Shown piece after piece: positions 51,887-60,197 of a DNA stretch of 64,000 bases (within the stretch, counting starts at the first letter, position 1; each line of letters opens with the position of its first letter). Both the position numbers and the translations under genes were made by a program. The DNA is taken from contig NZ_CP022736.1 in assembly GCF_002257565.1 (NCBI RefSeq), positions 3,906,001-3,970,000 of the forward strand, in the 5' to 3' direction. The notes below the pieces were generated by a model. It was not told where the DNA came from. It was given only the letters and a program-made list of their open reading frames with translations, and searched no databases. The DNA is from Herbaspirillum sp. meg3 (GTDB lineage Bacteria > Pseudomonadota > Gammaproteobacteria > Burkholderiales > Burkholderiaceae_D).

Positions 51887-54244
51887 TTAAAAGGAATACC
51901 GCAAGGCCAGTTGCAAACTGCGTGGCGGCGCCGTGTAATGCCGGCGCGTGCTGTTGCTCCCTGTGGAAGGAGGCAATTCCCCGACATCGGACCAGCGCTC
52001 GTAATAGGCATTGAAAACGTTTTCCACATTGAACGTGACGGTGAAGCCCTCCAAAGGCTGGATCCAGGTGCCGGCGCTGACTACCGTGGAAGGCGAGGTC
52101 ATCAGCACCACGCTGTCTCGAGATGGCCTTGAGATGCGATCCGAAGATTTTCCCCAGGAGTGTTCAAGATTGACATGCGCCCCCCAGCTCGCCTGCCGGT
52201 ATCTCGCACCGACAACGGCCCGCATCGGTTGAACCGAATCCAGCGGCTGCCACTTCGTACCAACAACGGATACGCTGCCATCCGCCGCGAAGTCCTCACC
52301 GAATACCGACGTCATCACGTCACCGCGAGCGTACGCTATCGCGGCATTGACACGCCATGCTGCACTCATATCCCACTCAGACTTGAGTTCGACGCCTCTG
52401 ATACGCGCTTTGTTCTCATTGACGTTCTTATATACAAAAGCAGGCAAATTCATATCGACGCCAACCAGCCGCTGCCGGATGAAATCGCTGTAGCGGCTGT
52501 CAAACGCCGCCACGGAATAATGAAAACCCTGGATGGCTCCACGCACGCCGAGTTCTTTTCCCGTGACCCGCTCCGGCCGCAAATCAGGATTTCCCGAGGC
52601 CAAATAGAAAAGTGAGGGGTTGAAAAAATTGGCATTGATCTGATCCGGTGTCGGAGCCCTGAACCCTTTGGCGTAATTAAAGTAGGGTACAAAGGCAGGA
52701 GCAATCTCCCAGATCACGCCGAGACGCGGTGTAAAAGCGTGGGCGCTTTGCGATTTTGGCGTGGAATGGGTAAGCAGAAGCTGCGCTTTGTCGTAGGACG
52801 ATAAAGACGACGCATCCGGCGCAATACGGAAAAAATCATAACGTAGCCCGGGGATGATCTTCAGCGTTGAGATCGATATCTCATCCTGGAGGAATCCACC
52901 GGCGAGCAGGTACGAGGTATCCGGAGAAGGTTTGTATGGGTACTGATGGCCTGAAAATGGGACCGTCCCCCCTACGGAAGTTGCAATATCTGAATGGCTG
53001 AGATCGATTCCGTAACGCAATGCGTGCCCGCCCCCTCCCATACGGAGATTGGTGTCTGCAACCACGTTCAGGCCGGCGATGCGTTCGTCATAGGAATTGT
53101 CACGCGAACGCCGCAATACGCCTGGTGCGATGGCGCCATAAAATGCTCCGAACATGTTGAAGAACATCCTCTCCATGGCACTCCGTGGACCGAAGACACG
53201 CTCAGTCGTGATCTGGCGAACACTGGAATCCTGCCAGTACGCATGCGCATGCAGTCGGTTCAGCCAATCCGTCTCACTCCCTTCATGGAAGTATTCAAAC
53301 GACAGCCGCTGCCGCTTGGTCGTGTCGTAGCCACGCATCGCCGCCGTGCTTCTGAAAGACGGCACCGGCGACACCTGCGTCAACACATTGGTATTGACCT
53401 GCAAGTTCAGGTTTTCCAGCGTCGCCTGCAGGCGATTGCCGGCATCTGCCCTGAACCCCAGCTTGGTCAGGTAGTAGCGGCTTTCCATGTCGACCGGGTT
53501 GGGTGCCGTGCGGTTGCTGTTGGCGCGTCTATCGTTTTCCTGCGACCAAGTTTCATGGCCGCTGCGCAAGCTCCCCATGAACATGCCTTGCCAGCGCTCG
53601 TCATTGAACGCTACTCCTGCCATGTGATTGACAGAATTGTCCTGCTGCGCGTAAGCCGACTGCGCAAAACCACCCACGGCCTTGCCGGCCTTGACCAGAT
53701 CGCTCGGACCCAAGGTCGTGGCGCTAACCACACCTGCCAGGCTGTCCGCGCCATACTGCGTGGAATTGGCTCCACGCAGGACTTCAATCCGCTTGAAGCT
53801 GTCGACATCCCAATAGTCGCCGCGCCCGGTCTGGAATGCAGGGCCGAATGAAAAGCCGTTCGGCAGACGGATGCCATCCTGCACAATCAGCACGCGGTTG
53901 CCTTCGATACCGCGAATGTTGATCCCTTCGTTACGGGCGCGGCCGGTGGCCGATCTGGCCGCAGAGAAATCCGAAGGCCGTGTACGCACCATGACGTCCG
54001 GCTGATCTGCAAGCACATCCTTGATATTGCGCGCTCCACGCTCGAGAATGTCTTCACGCGTGGTAACACTGACAGAGGCCGCTATGGCGTCGGTGCGAAC
54101 TGCGCGAACGACAATTTCATCCATTGACCTTTGGTCCGGCCGCAGATGTGCAGCGTCGGTATTAGGGTCGTTTTCTCCAGCCAAGGCAAACCCTCGGGCG
54201 CACGTTAGCATGACGGCTAGCGTCAGCCTGTTCATTTTCAGCAT
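51887..54244 (-). CDS. TonB-dependent outer-membrane receptor (heme/siderophore type)
   Basis: 785 residues from the ATG at 54244; a TTG six bases earlier is less likely. A signal peptide ends near GFALAGEN. The plug domain opens with DEIVVRA (TonB box region) then VTTREDILERGARNIKDVLADQPDV, and contains INIRGIEGNRVLIVQDGIRLP and IEVLRGANSTQYGADSLAGVV. The barrel ends in LQLALRYSF with the terminal Phe needed for insertion. The plug motifs resemble heme/hemoglobin receptors more than ferric-siderophore ones, but this is suggestive only. A strong Fur-box match and a HemP-like micro-ORF lie upstream, supporting iron-regulated heme or iron uptake. No tonB/exbBD genes are nearby. Confidence 0.92.
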   Translation of the reverse strand: MLKMNRLTLAVMLTCARGFALAGENDPNTDAAHLRPDQRSMDEIVVRAVRTDAIAASVSVTTREDILERGARNIKDVLADQPDVMVRTRPSDFSAARSATGRARNEGINIRGIEGNRVLIVQDGIRLPNGFSFGPAFQTGRGDYWDVDSFKRIEVLRGANSTQYGADSLAGVVSATTLGPSDLVKAGKAVGGFAQSAYAQQDNSVNHMAGVAFNDERWQGMFMGSLRSGHETWSQENDRRANSNRTAPNPVDMESRYYLTKLGFRADAGNRLQATLENLNLQVNTNVLTQVSPVPSFRSTAAMRGYDTTKRQRLSFEYFHEGSETDWLNRLHAHAYWQDSSVRQITTERVFGPRSAMERMFFNMFGAFYGAIAPGVLRRSRDNSYDERIAGLNVVADTNLRMGGGGHALRYGIDLSHSDIATSVGGTVPFSGHQYPYKPSPDTSYLLAGGFLQDEISISTLKIIPGLRYDFFRIAPDASSLSSYDKAQLLLTHSTPKSQSAHAFTPRLGVIWEIAPAFVPYFNYAKGFRAPTPDQINANFFNPSLFYLASGNPDLRPERVTGKELGVRGAIQGFHYSVAAFDSRYSDFIRQRLVGVDMNLPAFVYKNVNENKARIRGVELKSEWDMSAAWRVNAAIAYARGDVMTSVFGEDFAADGSVSVVGTKWQPLDSVQPMRAVVGARYRQASWGAHVNLEHSWGKSSDRISRPSRDSVVLMTSPSTVVSAGTWIQPLEGFTVTFNVENVFNAYYERWSDVGELPPSTGSNSTRRHYTAPPRSLQLALRYSF

Positions 54245-54319
54245 GGTCAATCTTTCAAGAAAAGTGCAGGCTGACGCGAGGCTGGCGAAACACGAGTGGG
54301 TAGTTAAAAATCAATCGGA

Positions 54320-54484
54320 TCACGAGAAATAATCAATCGCAGCCCCCAGCATCAGTCGCCTCGCTCGCACTGGAGCAAAGTACAAAGATGCGTTTGCAGG
54401 GAAGGATGGATGCGATCGATCGTGAGCCGCAGGATCGGTGCCGGAGATAGACCGACGGAGGACGCGGACGGAGGCTTGTGACAT
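54320..54484 (-). CDS. Putative HemP-like micro-ORF upstream of the TonB receptor
   Basis: 54 residues starting MSQASVRVLRRSISGTD and ending near SLYFAPVRARRLMLGA then AIDYFS. The position is that of hemP in betaproteobacterial heme-uptake loci: right after a Fur box, immediately before a TonB receptor, same strand. The RRSIS, SLY and RRLML pieces loosely recall HemP (R-SI-SxxL, Y-x-LR, GKLIL), but the alignment is imperfect and no ribosome-binding site is convincing. It may be a diverged hemP, a degenerate one, or a chance frame. The longer in-frame ORF reaching 54853 is antisense to argA and not supported. Confidence 0.3.
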   Translation of the reverse strand: MSQASVRVLRRSISGTDPAAHDRSHPSFPANASLYFAPVRARRLMLGAAIDYFS

Positions 54485-54511
54485 CGCCGCATAAAAACCG
54501 AAGCCCAGATT

Positions 54512-54530
54512 GTTAATGAAAATCATTCTT
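54512..54530. promoter_or_regulatory. Fur box upstream of the TonB receptor
   Basis: GTTAATGAAAATCATTCTT matches the classical 19-bp Fur consensus at 15 of 19 positions by my count, with the core AATGAAAATCATT intact. It lies about 270 bp upstream of the TonB-receptor start and 28 bp from the HemP-like ORF. Iron repression is inferred. Confidence 0.75.
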
Positions 54531-54635
54531 ATGTATCTAGAAGAAATCTGATTTTTGCAACCGGCACAAAAAAAATTTCTCGCTTGCGAAGCTGATCCGT
54601 TATTTGCGTCCCTCAAACTTGGCCCGGACACTGTA

Positions 54636-54641
54636 TATAAT
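54636..54641 (+). promoter_or_regulatory. TATAAT hexamer abutting the argA start
   Basis: A perfect -10-like TATAAT ends 7 bp before the argA ATG. No good -35 sits at a normal distance. If functional, the mRNA would be leaderless or nearly so. Low certainty. Confidence 0.25.
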
Positions 54642-54648
54642 GCGGAGC

Positions 54649-55968
54649 ATGGAAAATGACACCGATTACGCCAGTTTCGTGGCGTGGCTGCGCTCCGTCG
54701 CACCTTATGTACATGCTTTTCGCGGCAAGACCTTTGTGGTCGCCTTTCCGGGCGAACTGGTAACGGCAGGCGGCCTGGCCGTTCTGGCGCAAGACTTGTC
54801 GTTGCTGCATGCCCTTGGCATCCGCGTCGTTGTGGTGCACGGCTCGCGACCACAGGTCGAAGAGCAACTGGCGCTGCGTAACGTGGAGGCCCGCTTCCAC
54901 AATGGCCTGCGGATTACCGACTCGGCTGCGCTGGAATGCGCCAAGGAAGCCGCCGGCGAACTGCGCCTGGATATTGAAGCGGCATTCAGCCAGGGCTTGC
55001 CGAACACGCCGATGGCGCATGCTGCCATCCGTGTCATTTCCGGCAACTTTGTGACGGCGCGTCCAATGGGCGTGATCGACGGCGCCGACCTGCAACTGAC
55101 CGGTATCGTCCGTAAAGTCGCGGCTGACGCCATCCATCCGATTCTCAACGCAGGCGGCATCGTGCTGCTGTCGCCGCTGGGCTTCTCGCCGACCGGCGAA
55201 GCTTTCAATCTGGCCATGGAAGACGTGGCCGTTTCCGCTGCGATTGCACTGCGCGCCGAAAAGCTGATTTTCCTGAGCGAAACACCACTGATGCACGATG
55301 CCGCCGGCACCGACATCCGCGAGTTGTCGTCGCACCAGGCTGAAGCCGTGCTGCTGGCTAACTTCCTGCCGCCGGACGCCGCCTTCTACCTCAAGAACGC
55401 CGTCAAGGCCTGTAACGCCGGCGTGTCGCGCGCGCACATCGTGCCGTTCGCCACCGACGGATCGGTGCTGCTGGAGCTGTTTACCCATGACGGTATCGGC
55501 ACCATGATCACCTACGAGAACCTCGAAAGCCTGCGCGAAGCGACCATCGAAGATGTCGGTGGCATCCTCAAGCTAATCGAGCCGCTGGAAGCCGACGGCA
55601 CGCTGGTCAAGCGCGGTCGCGAACTGATCGAGCGCGAAATCCATTACTTCTCGGTGATCGAGCATGACAACGTGATCTTCGGCTGTGCGGCGCTCTATCC
55701 TTTCCCGAAAGAAAGAATGGGAGAAATGGCCTGCCTGACCGTCAATCCGGAAGTCCAGGCGCAAGGCGACGGCGAGCGTATCCTCAAGCACATCGAAACG
55801 CGCGCGCGCGAGTCGGGCCTGACCAAACTGTTCGTGCTGACCACGCGCACTTCACACTGGTTCATGCGGCGCGGCTTCGTGCTGGCGACGGTGGATGACC
55901 TGCCCAAGGACAGACAACACATGTACAACTGGCAACGCAAGTCGCTGGTGCTGATCAAGAATCTATAA
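54649..55968 (+). CDS. argA: N-acetylglutamate synthase
   Basis: First enzyme of arginine synthesis, acetylating glutamate with acetyl-CoA. 439 residues from the ATG at 54649 (an in-frame ATG at 54640 is also possible). The amino-acid-kinase-like N-terminal domain contains VAWLRSVAPYVHAFRGKTFVVAF and GIRVVVVHGSRPQVEEQL; a C-terminal GNAT domain carries ACLTVNPEVQAQGDGERIL (acetyl-CoA loop). It is a classical ArgA rather than ArgJ. A TATAAT at 54636-54641 lies very close to the start, so the leader may be very short. yggX follows 126 bp downstream on the same strand. Confidence 0.95.
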   Translation: MENDTDYASFVAWLRSVAPYVHAFRGKTFVVAFPGELVTAGGLAVLAQDLSLLHALGIRVVVVHGSRPQVEEQLALRNVEARFHNGLRITDSAALECAKEAAGELRLDIEAAFSQGLPNTPMAHAAIRVISGNFVTARPMGVIDGADLQLTGIVRKVAADAIHPILNAGGIVLLSPLGFSPTGEAFNLAMEDVAVSAAIALRAEKLIFLSETPLMHDAAGTDIRELSSHQAEAVLLANFLPPDAAFYLKNAVKACNAGVSRAHIVPFATDGSVLLELFTHDGIGTMITYENLESLREATIEDVGGILKLIEPLEADGTLVKRGRELIEREIHYFSVIEHDNVIFGCAALYPFPKERMGEMACLTVNPEVQAQGDGERILKHIETRARESGLTKLFVLTTRTSHWFMRRGFVLATVDDLPKDRQHMYNWQRKSLVLIKNL

Positions 55969-56094
55969 TGATGAAGTCAGGACGTGAGATTGCCGACAAG
56001 CACTCAACCGCTGAGCTTCTTCACCAAGTTGCGTGCGTCTCATGGCCTCCCCCGAATTACTTAATTGCATAATCGTTTTACACAAGGAATCAAC

Positions 56095-56370
56095 ATGGCA
56101 CGCATGATCCATTGCATCAAACTGAACAAGGAAGCCGAAGGCCTCGACTTCCCGCCTTACCCGGGCGAGCTGGGCAAGCGCATTTACGAAAGCGTGTCCA
56201 AGGAAGCCTGGGCCGGATGGCTCAAGCACCAGACCATGCTGGTCAATGAAAATCGCCTGATGCTGGCTGACGCACGCGCACGCAAGTACCTGGCCGTGCA
56301 GATGGAAAAGCATTTCTTCGGTGAAGGCGCGGATGCAGCGCACGGCTACGTGCCGCCGCCAGGCGAATAA
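56095..56370 (+). CDS. yggX: Probable Fe(2+)-trafficking protein YggX
   Basis: 91-residue cytosolic protein that protects iron-sulfur clusters and helps iron handling under oxidative stress. The conserved Cys is Cys7 in MIHCIKLNKEAEGLDFPPYPGELGKRIY, and KEAWAGWLKHQTMLVNENRL is the other family block. The start is the ATG behind AAGGAATC. It follows argA, a common neighbourhood in proteobacteria. Two tandem hairpins occur just after the stop. Identification is firm. Confidence 0.95.
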   Translation: MARMIHCIKLNKEAEGLDFPPYPGELGKRIYESVSKEAWAGWLKHQTMLVNENRLMLADARARKYLAVQMEKHFFGEGADAAHGYVPPPGE

Positions 56371-56374
56371 GACC

Positions 56375-56427
56375 GGGCAAGCTGTCATCAGCTGCCCATG
56401 GTTCAGGCGCATCGCGCCGCCTGAACC
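56375..56427. terminator. Tandem hairpins after yggX
   Basis: GGGCAAGCTG/CAGCTGCCC (about 56375-56397, one bulge) is followed at once by a perfect 10-bp stem GGTTCAGGCG/CGCCTGAACC (56400-56427). Only TTC follows, so termination would be weak or Rho-assisted. Confidence 0.5.
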
Positions 56428-56633
56428 TTCCCCCTCCCGCTTCACCCATGTTCTTTCCCCGCTTCCTGAGCGCCACGGATTTTTTGCGCCGTTTGCCGGT
56501 CTACTCTCGTCACGCCGCTGTAAACCGGCCGTCATGCGACAATCCACAGAATACGCATCGCTGCTAACCGCCACTAACTGCCGCTGACTTTGCGTCCCCT
56601 TTTTGTGTCCCTTGATCATTCACTCAGGAAAAC

Positions 56634-59375
56634 ATGCCTCTGCTCCGTCCCGCTTCTTTTTCCCGCCGTATTGCTCGTTACACCCTTCCGCTGCTACTGA
56701 CTTTTGCTGCTGCCGCCGCTGCACAGGCACCTGTTATGCTCCCATCCGGCGTCACGCAGGGGCCATCCGCCGAAGGCATCAGCGAATATCGCTTCAGCAA
56801 TGGCTTCAAGCTGTTGCTCATGCCTGATGCCAGCAAACCGACGGTGACCGTCAACATGACGTACCTGGTCGGCTCGCGCCAGGAGAATTACGGTGAAACC
56901 GGCATGGCGCATCTGCTTGAACATCTGATGTTCAAGGGCACGCCCAAGCACAGCGCGATCCCGCAAGAGTTCAGCAAGCGCGGCATGAACTTCAACGGCA
57001 CCACCTCGCTGGATCGCACCAACTATTACGAATTCTTTCCCGCCGGCGACGAGAACCTGCAATGGGCCATCACCATGGAAGCCGACCGCATGCTGAACTC
57101 GTTCATCGCGCGCAAGGATCTGGACAGCGAGATGACCGTCGTACGCAATGAGTTTGAAAGCGGTGAAAACTCACCCAGCTCGGTCATGGTCAAGCGCATG
57201 CAAAGTGTCGCTTTCGACTGGCATAACTACGGCAACGCCACCATCGGCAACCGCAGCGACATCGAGCATGTCAAGATCGAAAACCTGCAAGCCTTCTACC
57301 GCACCTACTATCAACCCGACAATGCGGTGCTGCTGATCGCCGGCAAGTTCGATCCAACCAAGGTATTGGAGTGGGTCAATCAGAGTTTCGGCAAGATGGC
57401 GAAACCAACGCGTACGCTGCCGGATTTCTGGACGGTGGAACCAACGCAGGACGGCGAACGCCAGTTCACCATTCGCCGTAGCGGAGATGTGCAACTGGTC
57501 TATGTCGGCTACAAGATTCCGGCCGGCCTGCATATCGACTCGGATGCCATCGGCGTTGCGGCCGATATCCTGGCTGACACGCCGAACGGCCGCCTGCACA
57601 AGCTCCTGGTGGAAACCGGCAAGGCCAGCGCGATCATGCAATTTCAGCTGGGCGGCTATGCGCCGGGATTGCAAATCATCGGTGCCGTAGTCAAGAAAGG
57701 CGAACCGCTCGAACCGGTACGTCAGGCATTGACCGACGCCATCGAATCCTTTGCCACGACGCCGCCGACGGAAGCCGAAATGGCGCGCGTGCGCGTCAGC
57801 AATGCCAACGCCTACGAAAAATTGCTGAGCGATCACCAGCGCATCGGAATCGCCTTGTCCAACGTTCTGGCGCTGGGCGATTGGCGCTTGCTGTTTGCCG
57901 GCCGCGATCAGGTTGCGGCAATGACATCACAACAAGTTGCGGCCGCAGCGGCGAGCTACTTCCGCCGTGACAACCGTACCGTTGGTCTCTTCGTTCCCGA
58001 AGACCAGCCGCAACGCAGCGAGATCCCGGCAGCGCCAAGTATCGACAGTGCGCTGAAAAACTACCAGCCGCGCGCCGCCATCGCCACCGGCGAAGCCTTT
58101 GACTCCTCACCGTCCAATCTGGATTTACGCACTCAGCACATCCGCATCGGTGGGCTGAAGGTGGCGTTGCTGCCGAAGAAGACCCGCGGCCAAACTGTCT
58201 CGGTCAGCATGAAGCTTAACTGGGGCGATGCCCAAAGCCTGTTCGGCAAGCGGACGGTCGCAGGCATGGCTGGTGAAATGCTGGGCCGCGGCAGCCAATC
58301 GATGACGCGCGAACAACTGGCAGATGAATTTGCCCGTCTGAAGATCAGCGGTGGCGTCTACAACTTCCAGACCACGCGCGGCAACCTCGACGCCGCCCTG
58401 CGATTGATGGCAGACGTGCTGCAACATCCACGCTTCGACGCTGCCGAATTCGAACAACTGCGCAAACAAACTCTGGTGAACCTGGAAGCCTCACGCAACG
58501 ATCCGACCTCGCGCGCGCAGGAAGCGCTGGCCAAGCACTTCGACCACTATCCGGCCGGCGACTGGCGCGCAGCACGCTCGCTGGATCTGCGCATCGCCGA
58601 AGTACAGGCAGTATCGCTCGACGACGTCAAAGCCTTTCATCGCAACTTCTATGGCGCATCGACGGGTGAAATCGCCATCATCGGCGACTTCGATTCCGAC
58701 GCTGCCGCGCGCACCATTCAGCAGAGCCTGTCCAACTGGACCAGCGCAGCCCCTTATCAACGCGTGTTGCAAGACTACGCCGACATCGCACCTGCACGCC
58801 TGGCGATCAATACGCCGGACAAGGAAAACGGCACGCTCATCGCCCGCCTCAATCTCGACATGCGCGATGAAGATCCCGACTACCCGGCGCTGGTTGTCGC
58901 CAACTACCTGATCGGCGGCGCCAGCCTCAAGTCGCGCCTGGCCGACCGTGTGCGCCAGCGCGAAGGTCTGTCGTACAGCATCAGTTCCTTCCTGTCGGTC
59001 AGCGCCATCAGCAACGCGGCGCAAATCGGCATCGGCGCCATCGCTGCGCCGCAGAATCTGGATAAGGTCGACGCCGCCATTCACGAAGAATTGCGGCGCG
59101 TGCTCAAAGACGGCTTCACTCAGGAAGAACTCGACCGCGCCAAATCCGGTATCCGCCAGCAACGCGAACAAGCACGCGCGCAAGACGACACCATCAGCAA
59201 TGGTTGGGTCAATCTGCTCGATCTGGATCGAACCTATGCCTGGGCGGCGCAACTGGATCAGCGCATTGCCGCGCTGACGCTGGATCAGATCAACGACGTC
59301 GTGCGCAAGCGTCTCACGCTAGACAAAATGAGTGTCGTGATTGCGCGGGATGAGAGCAAGGCGAAGCAGCCTTAA
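56634..59375 (+). CDS. M16 family zinc peptidase (pitrilysin-like), exported
   Basis: 913 residues comprising two M16 halves (about 40-470 and 500-913), the pseudodimeric architecture of processing-peptidase-like enzymes. The N-terminus has a hydrophobic signal-like region (RYTLPLLLTFAAAAAAQAP), so a periplasmic location is likely. The inverted zinc motif HxxEH is His93-Leu-Leu-Glu96-His97 in GMAHLLEHLMFKG, with the downstream ligand in VVRNEFESGEN. The second half lacks the HxxEH motif, as is usual. Substrate unknown. Followed by a bidirectional terminator at 59400-59429. Confidence 0.92.
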   Translation: MPLLRPASFSRRIARYTLPLLLTFAAAAAAQAPVMLPSGVTQGPSAEGISEYRFSNGFKLLLMPDASKPTVTVNMTYLVGSRQENYGETGMAHLLEHLMFKGTPKHSAIPQEFSKRGMNFNGTTSLDRTNYYEFFPAGDENLQWAITMEADRMLNSFIARKDLDSEMTVVRNEFESGENSPSSVMVKRMQSVAFDWHNYGNATIGNRSDIEHVKIENLQAFYRTYYQPDNAVLLIAGKFDPTKVLEWVNQSFGKMAKPTRTLPDFWTVEPTQDGERQFTIRRSGDVQLVYVGYKIPAGLHIDSDAIGVAADILADTPNGRLHKLLVETGKASAIMQFQLGGYAPGLQIIGAVVKKGEPLEPVRQALTDAIESFATTPPTEAEMARVRVSNANAYEKLLSDHQRIGIALSNVLALGDWRLLFAGRDQVAAMTSQQVAAAAASYFRRDNRTVGLFVPEDQPQRSEIPAAPSIDSALKNYQPRAAIATGEAFDSSPSNLDLRTQHIRIGGLKVALLPKKTRGQTVSVSMKLNWGDAQSLFGKRTVAGMAGEMLGRGSQSMTREQLADEFARLKISGGVYNFQTTRGNLDAALRLMADVLQHPRFDAAEFEQLRKQTLVNLEASRNDPTSRAQEALAKHFDHYPAGDWRAARSLDLRIAEVQAVSLDDVKAFHRNFYGASTGEIAIIGDFDSDAAARTIQQSLSNWTSAAPYQRVLQDYADIAPARLAINTPDKENGTLIARLNLDMRDEDPDYPALVVANYLIGGASLKSRLADRVRQREGLSYSISSFLSVSAISNAAQIGIGAIAAPQNLDKVDAAIHEELRRVLKDGFTQEELDRAKSGIRQQREQARAQDDTISNGWVNLLDLDRTYAWAAQLDQRIAALTLDQINDVVRKRLTLDKMSVVIARDESKAKQP

Positions 59376-59399
59376 GATTCAAGCAATGTCATCAGCCAC

Positions 59400-59429
59400 A
59401 AAAAAGCCGCCCAATGAGGCGGCTTTTTT
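59400..59429. terminator. Bidirectional terminator between M16 peptidase and rpiA
   Basis: A perfect 12-bp stem AAAAAAGCCGCC/GGCGGCTTTTTT with a CAATGA loop separates convergent genes. Confidence 0.92.
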
Positions 59430-59452
59430 ATCCATGGAGAATACGAAAGTCC

Positions 59453-60124
59453 TCAGAACTCCAGCTTCTTCACACCGTCCGACGTCCCCAGCAAACAGAC
59501 ATTCGCACCCTGACGCGCAAACAAGCCAACCGTCACCACACCGACGATATTGTTGATCGCAGCTTCAATCTCCGCCGGCTCGGTAATACTCAAACCCACC
59601 GCATCCAGAATATAGCAACCGTTGTCCGTCACGAGCGGCTTGCCATCCTTCATCCGCAGCTTTGCCTCACAACCCAGTGCCGACAACTTGCGTGCCGCGA
59701 CACTGCTTGCCATCGGAATCACTTCCACCGGCAGCGGGAACTTGCCCAGCACGTCTACCAGCTTGGAACCGTCGGCGATACACACAAACTTCTGCGCCAC
59801 CGACGCCACGATCTTCTCGCGTGTCAGTGCCGCGCCACCGCCCTTGATCATCGCGCCTGCGGCGTTGATTTCGTCGGCGCCGTCGATATAGACCGGCATG
59901 GTTTCCACGTCATTGAGGTCGAAGACCTTGATGCCGTGACCGCGCAGGCGTTCGGCCGTCGCTTCCGAAGAAGCCACCGCACCCTTGATGCGATCCTTGA
60001 TCTTGGCAAGTTCATCGATAAAGAAATTGGCTGTAGAGCCGGTGCCGACGCCGATGATTTCACCGTCAACCACGTATTCGATGGCAGCACGTGCTACAGC
60101 TTGTTTGAGTTCGTCTTGAGTCAT
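59453..60124 (-). CDS. rpiA: Ribose-5-phosphate isomerase A
   Basis: Interconverts ribose-5-phosphate and ribulose-5-phosphate in the pentose phosphate pathway. 223 residues, normal length. Substrate-binding motifs are GVGTGSTANFFIDEL, the DGADEIN acid loop and GGGAALTREKIV, with the conserved KLVDVLGKFPLPVEVIP. It lies 73 bp from the Kef-type antiporter gene on the same strand and could be its downstream partner. Identification is firm. Confidence 0.97.
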   Translation of the reverse strand: MTQDELKQAVARAAIEYVVDGEIIGVGTGSTANFFIDELAKIKDRIKGAVASSEATAERLRGHGIKVFDLNDVETMPVYIDGADEINAAGAMIKGGGAALTREKIVASVAQKFVCIADGSKLVDVLGKFPLPVEVIPMASSVAARKLSALGCEAKLRMKDGKPLVTDNGCYILDAVGLSITEPAEIEAAINNIVGVVTVGLFARQGANVCLLGTSDGVKKLEF

Positions 60125-60197
60125 GACAGAGTAATAAAAAAGTTAAAGCGAATCGGGATGAAGCTTAGTGCGAATCTGGTGCGAATCTGGTGCGACC

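Noticed and set aside
54320..54853. A 178-codon minus-strand frame upstream of the TonB receptor
   Set aside because: Its first two thirds are antisense to argA and the Fur-box region and have an improbable composition. Only the last 54 codons are retained, as a low-confidence HemP-like micro-ORF.
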